A stretch of DNA of 64,000 bases from Ancrocorticia sp039812645 (lineage in GTDB: Bacteria; Actinomycetota; Actinomycetes; Actinomycetales; Actinomycetaceae), in contig JBDIAV010000003.1 of assembly GCA_039812645.1 (NCBI GenBank), positions 30,979 to 94,978 of the forward strand. Reading direction: 5' to 3'. The notes beneath the pieces are model-generated. The model had not been told where the DNA came from. It saw only the letters and a list, made by a program, of their open reading frames with translations, and made no database searches. Positions 57,911 through 64,000 of the stretch are shown one piece after another. The position numbers were made by a program, and so were the translations under genes. Numbering within the stretch: the first letter of the stretch is position 1; every line of letters starts with the position of its first letter.

Positions 57911-58771
57911 TCAGCTAAAGACGACCTTTCGGATTTCTTCGACAGGCATTTCCTTGGCGAACCAGATCTCTTCTGCGATAGCAGCCTGCCACAGGAGCAT
58001 CCCCAGTCCGTCAATAGGCGTCGCACCGGCCTCCTTGGCAAGCTTGAGTAGCTTCGTCTCCAGTGGATGGTAGACGGTGTCCACTACGGCCTGACCGGGG
58101 TGGAGCCATTCCTTGTCCACATTAGAGACATCGTCGAGCGGGGCCATACCCACGCGTGTCGCGTCAATAATAACGAGGCTTTCGCTAACTTCCTTCGCCA
58201 ATTTCTCTTTGTCCGACAGGTCGAACAGAGAGATCGTGGCACCGGTCTTTTCGGACAGTGCGGCAACACGCTCCGCCGTCGACTCAAAGAACTCGTCGCG
58301 GAAGTTGAACACGGATATCTCGGCGACTCCGTCAAGTGCGGCCTGGGTAAAAGCTGCTGAGCCAGCTCCGCCAGCTCCGATGACGGTGATCTTTTGTCCG
58401 ACGACGTCGAATCCCGCTTCAGTAATGGACCGCATGAGTCCGGCGCCGTCGGTGTTGTGGCCGATCATCTTGCCATCCTGGCAGGCGATGGTGTTGACGG
58501 CACCCATGAGTTCGGCAGCGGGTGAGAGGCCATCAAGATACTGCAAGACGGCCGTCTTGCAAGGCATGGTGATGTTGAGCCCACGAAAACCGAGAGCGCG
58601 TGCTCCGGCAATGGCCTCGGCCAAGGTGTCTGTTGTGACATCGGCAACCAGGTAGACCGCGTCGATTCCCAGCCGTTTGAAGGATTCGTTGTGAATCGCC
58701 GGTGAGAGGGAGTGCTCTACCGGTGAACCCAGCAGTGGCACCAATCCCGTGTGCCCGGAAATCTCGGTCAT
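57911..58771 (-). CDS. aroE: Shikimate/quinate dehydrogenase (AroE family, YdiB-type)
   Basis: This 286-residue oxidoreductase interconverts 3-dehydroshikimate/3-dehydroquinate and shikimate/quinate. It shows SPVEHSLSPAIHN (substrate SxS), NITMPCK (catalytic Lys), NTDGAG (catalytic Asp) and the Rossmann loop GAGGAGSAA. The cofactor region FNFRDEFFESTAERV and the C-terminal LHPGQAVVDTVYHP with GLGMLLWQ fit E. coli YdiB better than biosynthetic AroE, so a catabolic role is likely; the symbol denotes the family. The ATG at 58771 gives the usual N-terminus. It follows a TetR gene by 56 bases. Confidence 0.87.
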   Translation of the reverse strand: MTEISGHTGLVPLLGSPVEHSLSPAIHNESFKRLGIDAVYLVADVTTDTLAEAIAGARALGFRGLNITMPCKTAVLQYLDGLSPAAELMGAVNTIACQDGKMIGHNTDGAGLMRSITEAGFDVVGQKITVIGAGGAGSAAFTQAALDGVAEISVFNFRDEFFESTAERVAALSEKTGATISLFDLSDKEKLAKEVSESLVIIDATRVGMAPLDDVSNVDKEWLHPGQAVVDTVYHPLETKLLKLAKEAGATPIDGLGMLLWQAAIAEEIWFAKEMPVEEIRKVVFS

Positions 58772-58827
58772 CTCTTGCTCACTTTCCCCCTCGCGAGAGG
58801 ATGTTGATTGCTTCGTGCAATCCCATC

Positions 58828-59553
58828 CTAGGGCTGAGGCCACCGAGGATTCTCGGGTGGTCGAGAAATGGCCAAAGCTTTCTCGATGTAGTCGGATACC
58901 TGAGAGGTGTCGATGAGTACATAGCGGAGCAGAATGTCGATAACGATCCGGTGCTGATCGGTACGTGTCATTTCTGCAAAAGTCGGGACACCGAAGGTGG
59001 TGTTCATCGTGCTGTTGTGCTCAATCCGGAAGAGCGTAATGGCTAAACCGCACTGATAGAAGGACATGACTGTGGGGGCGTTCGGACCGGAACGGAAGAG
59101 CCCTGCTTGCAAGCAGCGAGTGAAAGGGCCACCAAAAGAATCGAGGATAGATTTGTTGATCTTGATATTGGTGTCCTCGATAGCCTCGGTTCGCCCTTCT
59201 GGGTACTTGTTCTCCGAGGTGAGGAGGCGGATTCCATTGGGATTCTCCTCGGACCAGGTCAGAGCGGCGTCGATGCGTGCAGCAAAATCGAGAATGGGGT
59301 CCTCGATTCCTTCTGGAACTCTCTCGACGAACGATGACATGCCCGAGATAGCGTTGTTCACGACCGCACGATGGAGGCCCATTTTGTTCTCGAAGTAGTA
59401 GTAGATCATTCGCTTCGAGGTATTGGTGGCCTGTGCAATGGCGTCGATTCGGCTACCTGAGTATCCAAATTTAGCGAACTCAGCGAGAGCGGCCTCCAAA
59501 ATGGCCTGTCGTGTGCCTTCGGGGTCCCTTTTCAGGTTCTTCTTTGGGGGCAA
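58828..59553 (-). CDS. TetR-family transcriptional regulator
   Basis: This 241-residue repressor has a classic N-terminal helix-turn-helix: TRQAILEAALAEFAKFGYSGSRIDAIAQATNTSKRMIYYYFENK (residues 14-57), with the recognition helix MIYYYF. The larger ligand domain includes many aromatic residues (FYQCGLAITLFRIE) that could bind an aromatic or acyl effector. A TTG start with AAGGAA 7 bases upstream is chosen. It lies upstream of the AroE-family gene on the same strand, and downstream of the acyl-CoA ligase gene, and probably regulates one or both. Confidence 0.9.
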   Translation of the reverse strand: MPPKKNLKRDPEGTRQAILEAALAEFAKFGYSGSRIDAIAQATNTSKRMIYYYFENKMGLHRAVVNNAISGMSSFVERVPEGIEDPILDFAARIDAALTWSEENPNGIRLLTSENKYPEGRTEAIEDTNIKINKSILDSFGGPFTRCLQAGLFRSGPNAPTVMSFYQCGLAITLFRIEHNSTMNTTFGVPTFAEMTRTDQHRIVIDILLRYVLIDTSQVSDYIEKALAISRPPENPRWPQP

Positions 59554-59692
59554 CGTTCTGTTCCTTGTGACTTCGAGTGAGAGTTGTGAGTGCGACGAGT
59601 GGTGCCCGTCGCCATGGGGCGGGCACCAGCAAATAATAAGAAATCGACGATATCACCGATGACCCTTATTGTACATCCTAGCACAATCAATG

Positions 59693-59708
59693 TACGAACA
59701 TATACGTA
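59693..59708. promoter_or_regulatory. Candidate TetR operator
   Basis: Within the TetR upstream region the sequence tacgaacatatacgta has TACG/CGTA arms with 8 bases between. The match is short and the assignment tentative. Confidence 0.35.
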
Positions 59709-59726
59709 TAAGGGAGTGGTTGGTTG

Positions 59727-61544
59727 TTATTTCTTTTCTGTCGATTTTCCTGAATAAATTTCCTCAATTGCGTCGGAATACCGTGCAAGCACACGTTCGC
59801 GTTTGACCTTCATTGAGGGCGTGAGCAGGCCATTCTCTTGGGTAAAGTCGCCTGAAACGATAGAAAACTTTCGGATGGACTCTGCGCGGGAGACTTGGCT
59901 ATTGGTACGGTCCACGGCGCGTTGAAGCGCGGCAAGAACGTCTGGATGGTGCGAAGCTTCCGCCACGTCCATCGAAGAAAGTCCGTGGGTCGAGAGCCAG
60001 CCAGGAAGCATTTCTGCATCGAGTGTAAGGAGAGCTGAGATGAAGGGGCGCTGATCGCCAATCACTACCACCTGTGAGATGAGTGGATGTCCACGAAGTT
60101 TGTCCTCAAGGATGGCGGGGGCGACATTCTTGCCACCGGCTGTCACAATGAGTTCCTTCTTACGGCCCGTGATCGTCAAGAAGCCCTTGGAATCAACCTC
60201 ACCAACATCTCCCGTGTGGAACCAACCGTGCTCATCAATGACGCTGGCTGTTGCTTCCTGGTTGCGGTGATATCCACGCATGATGTGGGGCCCACGTAAG
60301 AACACTTCGCCGTCGTCCGTGACACGAACAGAGGTACCGGGCAACGGTTGTCCTACGCTTCCCATAACGAGAGCTGTGGGGTGATTGAGAGTTGCGGGGC
60401 CCGTGGTCTCAGTGAGGCCGAAGGCTTCAATGACTGTCAGTCCAATTCCACGGAAGACATGGCCGAGCCGTTTACCGAGGGGAGCTCCGGCGGATACGGC
60501 AAAGTGGCAGTCAGATCCCAACACGGCTGTGAGCTTCGACCACACGAGCCGGTTGGCAAGGGCACGCTTGACTCTGAAGACAGGTCCATGGTGCGACTTT
60601 TCCGAGTTCTCAACGGCCACTTGCACGGCCCAGCGGAAGATCTTGAGCTTCGTGCCGCCGCCGGTCTTTGCCTCCGCAGCGTTGTAGATCTTTTCGAGAA
60701 CGCGCGGTACGACGAGCAGGGCGGTGGGCTTGAAACCTTGGAGGTCGGCGATAAGGCTGTTGGTGTTCGCAACGTGACCGATACGGCCCTTGCCAGAGAC
60801 GCCGTACAGGAACACAATGCGGGCCATGATGTGAGCAAGCGGAAGGAAGAGAAGAACCCGAGATGTCTCTTCGTTGATGATTGCCCGCTCGTGTTTGAGG
60901 ACGGTTAGCGTGGAGAACACCATATTGCCGTGTGTGAGCTCCACACCCTTCGGGCGGCCGGTGGTTCCCGACGTGTAGATAATGGTGGCGAGAGTGTCTG
61001 CGGTGACGGCTTCGCGTTGGACCAGCGCGGTTCCTTCACTCACGGTATCGGCGGCTTCATAGAGTGCGGCGAACCCGTCCTCGTCCATAAGCATCGTGGG
61101 CAGAAGGGTGTCGGTACGGACCGACTCGACGAGTTCGGCGTGGGCGGAGTTGTCCGCGAACGTGAGCCGAATGTTCGAGTCCTCTAGTATCCAGCGGATC
61201 TGTTCGGCGGAATCGGATTCGTAGATAGGAACGACGACGATGCCGACGCTTAGTGCTGCCATGTCCAGCAGACTCCACTCATAGGAGGTCGCACCAAAGA
61301 TTGCAATGGACTCTCCGGGAGTAACACCCACGCCAAGGAGACCGTGGGCTACACGACGAATGGACTTGTCGAACTCGGCCGCGGTGACCGGGAGCCAACG
61401 TGAGCCAAAACGGCTTTTGCGTTCGATGCAGATGCTATCCGGGCGTCGCTTTGCACGGGTCTCGATGAGCCAGGGGACCGTCTTGTAGGGTTCCATGGTG
61501 GTCACGGGGTTAGCGCTCCATGAACCATCTGCGTGCTTCTTCAC
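59727..61544 (-). CDS. Long-chain acyl-CoA synthetase (AMP-binding, FadD15-like)
   Basis: This 605-residue enzyme activates fatty acids to acyl-CoA through an acyl-adenylate. The AMP-binding motif is in IIYTSGTTGRPKGVELTHGNM near residue 186, followed by LFLPLAHIMAR, the A5 block AFGLTETTGPATLN near 380, and the A7/A8 blocks FHTGDVGEVDSKGFLTITGRKKELIVTAGGKNVAP near 440. A GTG at 61544 is preferred because GAGGAG lies 4 bases before it; a GTG at 61556 is possible. It heads the strand run containing TetR and the AroE-like gene, but the 174-base gap makes co-transcription uncertain. Confidence 0.9.
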   Translation of the reverse strand: MKKHADGSWSANPVTTMEPYKTVPWLIETRAKRRPDSICIERKSRFGSRWLPVTAAEFDKSIRRVAHGLLGVGVTPGESIAIFGATSYEWSLLDMAALSVGIVVVPIYESDSAEQIRWILEDSNIRLTFADNSAHAELVESVRTDTLLPTMLMDEDGFAALYEAADTVSEGTALVQREAVTADTLATIIYTSGTTGRPKGVELTHGNMVFSTLTVLKHERAIINEETSRVLLFLPLAHIMARIVFLYGVSGKGRIGHVANTNSLIADLQGFKPTALLVVPRVLEKIYNAAEAKTGGGTKLKIFRWAVQVAVENSEKSHHGPVFRVKRALANRLVWSKLTAVLGSDCHFAVSAGAPLGKRLGHVFRGIGLTVIEAFGLTETTGPATLNHPTALVMGSVGQPLPGTSVRVTDDGEVFLRGPHIMRGYHRNQEATASVIDEHGWFHTGDVGEVDSKGFLTITGRKKELIVTAGGKNVAPAILEDKLRGHPLISQVVVIGDQRPFISALLTLDAEMLPGWLSTHGLSSMDVAEASHHPDVLAALQRAVDRTNSQVSRAESIRKFSIVSGDFTQENGLLTPSMKVKRERVLARYSDAIEEIYSGKSTEKK

Positions 61545-61721
61545 GGTGCTCCTCACAGGGTCGTAGCATCGAGGTTAATGTGGTGTTACACCGGAATGTA
61601 GCACATTGGGGTGAGGGCATTTGGGCCAGCCGGACGGATCTATGCGGCAGGGATGTGAATTGAATTCTGCCGGGGACAAAATGATTATTCGAGTGCGTGG
61701 AGCGCGCTTTAGTCTGGTGGC

Positions 61722-62495
61722 ATGAAGATTGCACGACTCAGCCTGGATCAAGGCCCTCGTTTTGCCGCGCTCGACGAAGAGACCGGGACCTACCTCGTCC
61801 TATCTGATGATCCTCTGTTTGGGAAAATCGAGGCCACGGGCCAGCGTATCTCAGCCGACGATGCCCATCTCGTCGCACCCATGATTCCTCGCTCGAAGGT
61901 GGTGGGATACGAGGGCACCTTTGGTGTCGATGCCGAGGCTGGGGGAGCGACATCGCTCGCTGATCTCACGATGTTCCTCAAGCCGAACACGTCCGTCATT
62001 GGCCCCGATGACCCGGTTGTGCTGCCACCCTGGGCAAAGACGGCTTACCACGGGCCCGAACTGGCGGTGGTCATTGGACGCGCCTGCAAGGATGTTGCCG
62101 TTTCTCGCGTGAAAGACGTCATCTTTGGGTACACGGTAGCCAACGATGTGTCGGCGGCCGCAGGTGACAACACCCGAGCCAAGGCTTTCGACACCTCATG
62201 CCCGATTGGACCCGTGATTGAGACGGATCTGGATACTGCGGACCTGAAGTTGGAATCGAAGGTCGACGGCGAGGTGCGCCACGAGGGATCCACCTCAAAG
62301 TTAATGTTTTCGGTTGCTGAGCTGGTTGCGCACGCCTCCTCGATCTTCACCCTGCTACCGGGCGACATCGTTCTCACCGGCATACCCGCGGGTGTGGGCG
62401 GGGCGGAATCCGGTGAAATCGAAGCTGGGCAGGATGTGGAGGTCTCCTGCGAAAGTATTGGTTCCTTCCGAAATCCTGTGCTGCGCCGAGATTAG
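61722..62495 (+). CDS. Fumarylacetoacetate hydrolase family protein
   Basis: This 257-residue metal-dependent hydrolase/isomerase/decarboxylase fold shows KVVGYEGTFG near residue 58, LTMFLKPNTSVIGPDDP, HGPELAVVIGRACKDV with the metal-binding Glu near 110, GYTVANDVSA near 130, KAFDTSCPIGP and LLPGDIVLTGIPAGVGG. It matches the common actinobacterial 2-hydroxyhepta-2,4-diene-1,7-dioate isomerase-like members, whose true substrate is often an oxaloacetate-like acid. TAGTCT ends 6 bases before the ATG (leaderless pattern). Confidence 0.9.
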   Translation: MKIARLSLDQGPRFAALDEETGTYLVLSDDPLFGKIEATGQRISADDAHLVAPMIPRSKVVGYEGTFGVDAEAGGATSLADLTMFLKPNTSVIGPDDPVVLPPWAKTAYHGPELAVVIGRACKDVAVSRVKDVIFGYTVANDVSAAAGDNTRAKAFDTSCPIGPVIETDLDTADLKLESKVDGEVRHEGSTSKLMFSVAELVAHASSIFTLLPGDIVLTGIPAGVGGAESGEIEAGQDVEVSCESIGSFRNPVLRRD

Positions 62496-62570
62496 GGCGC
62501 ATCAATCGATGAGGTGAGGGGCTTGTACACGACATCCCGACTGATGAGAGCCGCGACGTCCTGTATAAGA

Positions 62571-62608
62571 AGATCCCGCCAGTAGGCCATGACCTATTGG
62601 CGGGATCT
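62571..62608. terminator. Terminator and dispersed repeat copy C
   Basis: Sixteen-base arms (agatcccgccagtagg with its complement, one mismatch) with a 6-base loop lie between convergent genes. The reverse complement shares 30 bases, one mismatch, with 3474-3503. Confidence 0.8.
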
Positions 62609-62646
62609 CTCAGCTCCTCACCACGTGAAGCGCTTGAATTGAGGCC

Positions 62647-63810
62647 CTAGTATAGAGCTTGCTCGATGCGATCGAGTGCCTCAACAAGGATGTGTCGAGG
62701 CGTCGCGAAGATCATGCGTGCGAAGTTGGTGTAATCGCTACCGCATGCACTGCCCGCGGTGAGTGCCACCCCGGCCTTCTTGCGCAGGAACTCTGCGGGG
62801 TTTGCGCTGCCAAAGATACCCCGGTCTGCTAGCTCACTGAAGTCAAGGAGGGTGATGTAGGTGCCTTCGACAGGCGCCATGCTGACGCCCTCCCACTCGG
62901 CCACGCGGGCCTGAAGGAGGTCGCGATTATCGCGGAGGTAGTCGCGGACGTCGTCGTTCCATTCCTGGGAGGTACTGAAACAAATGCCGGCAGCGCGGGC
63001 ACCCACCGTGGAGGTCGGCTCAGTGGCGGCGTGGGCGTGCGGCTTGAAGGCCTCCCAGTCGGCGTCGTTGTTGAAAATAAGCTGAGCGCACTTGAGCCCC
63101 GGGATGTTCCATCCCTTGGAGGCAGCAACGGCGGTAATGGTGTGGTTCGGGGCCTCGTCACTTACCGTGGCGTAAGGAATGTACGTGCCGTCAAGAATGA
63201 GAGGAACGTGGATAGCGTCCTCGAACACCCGACCGTTGTACTTGGTCACGAGGGCGTCGAGCGCCGCAAGTTCCTCATGGGTGAGGCAGCGGCCGGTGGG
63301 ATTCCACGGGTTGCACAGCACAACCACTTCGGCCCCGCGCTGGAAGCCTGCTTCAATACCCTCCAGGTCCATGTGCCACACGCCGTCGTCGTCGCGCAGA
63401 CTTGGAACTTCAATAACCTCGCGGTCGAACTCGCCGGGGATGGTAAGGAACGGCATGTAGGCCGGGGTGGGAACGATGACGGGGGATCCTGGTGCCGAGT
63501 AGTGCTCGATGGTAATGCGCAGACCCGCGAGAACCTCAGGAAGGAGAAGCATACGGTTGGTGTATGGGGTCCAGTCAAAACGGGAAAGCCACTGAGAAGT
63601 GACGTTGAGGATAGCGTCGGCCTCGTGAGGAGGCAGATATCCGAGCGAGCCGCGGTGGGCTTCGCTAATGAGATAGTCGCGAATCTCAGGGCTAATTCCG
63701 AAGTCCATCTCCGCAACCCACATACCAATCGTGCCGGGGAACGCGGACCACTTGCGTGACCTCTCTGCAGCGAGCTCTTCAATTGTGCGGGTCTCGAAAC
63801 TTAATGCCAT
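62647..63810 (-). CDS. MalY/PatB-family aminotransferase (PLP-dependent, C-S lyase-like)
   Basis: This 387-residue fold-type I PLP enzyme is of the MalY/PatB group, which usually cleaves cystathionine-like C-S bonds. The N-terminus has WVAEMDFGISPEI, which is the group's marker. The PLP site shows CNPWNPTGRCL near residue 171, FEDAIHVPLIL near 196 (aspartate and His), the Schiff-base lysine in AVAASKGWNIPGLKCA near 236 and the terminal Arg region NFARMIFATPRHIL. TAGGCT ends 6 bases before the ATG. It converges on the FAH-type gene with a terminator between. Confidence 0.92.
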   Translation of the reverse strand: MALSFETRTIEELAAERSRKWSAFPGTIGMWVAEMDFGISPEIRDYLISEAHRGSLGYLPPHEADAILNVTSQWLSRFDWTPYTNRMLLLPEVLAGLRITIEHYSAPGSPVIVPTPAYMPFLTIPGEFDREVIEVPSLRDDDGVWHMDLEGIEAGFQRGAEVVVLCNPWNPTGRCLTHEELAALDALVTKYNGRVFEDAIHVPLILDGTYIPYATVSDEAPNHTITAVAASKGWNIPGLKCAQLIFNNDADWEAFKPHAHAATEPTSTVGARAAGICFSTSQEWNDDVRDYLRDNRDLLQARVAEWEGVSMAPVEGTYITLLDFSELADRGIFGSANPAEFLRKKAGVALTAGSACGSDYTNFARMIFATPRHILVEALDRIEQALY

Positions 63811-64000
63811 GGAAGTAGCCTATACGCCCCGATGGCGAGAGGACTGATGGTAACCGTCACGTGGGTGGGGTGGGGAAGTGTTCGGATTTCGTCGTCGTGC
63901 ATCTTCGATGACAGCCGACTTCCTGGAACTCGGTATCGAGCGTGAACGCTCGTACGCTCGTTCTGCGTCGTCGTCGAAAACTCTCCAAATGTAGCGAACC

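Noticed and set aside
63811..64000. Possible gene start at the right edge
   Set aside because: Only short frames and small direct repeats (acgctcgt) are visible; nothing can be supported before the window ends.

Overview
The window looks like chromosomal DNA of a high-GC Gram-positive bacterium (class Actinomycetes), most likely near the Actinomycetaceae. The evidence is the gene order clpS-DUF2017-murI-MBL hydrolase-rph-rdgB, a DUF3039 protein coupled to a DEAD/DEAH helicase, actinobacterial families such as DUF1540 and the DUF4916 Nudix, an HU without the lysine-rich tail of larger actinobacterial HupB/HupS, DtxR/IdeR-type iron boxes, and many apparently leaderless starts. The genus assignment is inference only.

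Bases 1-12,500 hold a cell-surface glycan locus: the end of a large PKD/LamG secreted protein, three GT2 and two GT4 glycosyltransferases, a NodB-type deacetylase, a CDP-alcohol phosphotransferase, a polysaccharide pyruvyl transferase and a Wzx-type flippase. Together they suggest a pyruvylated, possibly phosphodiester-containing polymer. Bases 12,800-16,600 carry two flavodoxin paralogues, a small unknown protein whose start lies in a perfect hairpin, an MFS transporter and a TetR regulator. Bases 16,600-20,700 carry a PfkB kinase diverging from a GH4 glycosidase and a PIG-L deacetylase (a possible N-acetylated glycoside route), then a lytic transglycosylase lipoprotein. Bases 20,800-24,800 are an ABC exporter (ATPase and two permeases) diverging from a NarL-type two-component system. 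An OafA-like acyltransferase follows, then two tandem NlpC/P60 hydrolases with Asp-rich repeats (27.0-30.5 kb).

Bases 30,600-42,000 are mostly housekeeping: a hexose-phosphate mutarotase, HU, DUF3039-helicase, pncB, clpS-DUF2017, murI-MBL, rph-rdgB and a GH1 6-phospho-beta-glucosidase. At 42.1-43.5 kb an iron-box gene of apparent haem/DUF2470 type converges with a Cys-rich DUF1540 gene that has half an iron box. A tRNA-Leu(UAG) at 45.1 kb is followed by a frameshifted tyrosine-recombinase remnant, which marks the edge of an accessory segment to about 53 kb: WYL/VOC pair, two YezG-like (immunity-type) paralogues flanking a lipoprotein, an ArsB-type transporter with a UspA protein, and an autoregulated ArsR-SRPBCC pair.

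Bases 53.3-64.0 kb hold sixA, two duplicated GntR/UTRA regulators (one with a broken winged-helix domain) in gene-poor DNA, a Nudix hydrolase, a YdiB-type shikimate/quinate dehydrogenase, a TetR regulator, an acyl-CoA ligase, a fumarylacetoacetase-family hydrolase and a MalY/PatB-type aminotransferase. No CRISPR array or intact insertion sequence was seen. A recurring pattern of a -10 hexamer 6-7 nt before the start codon was used to choose many starts.
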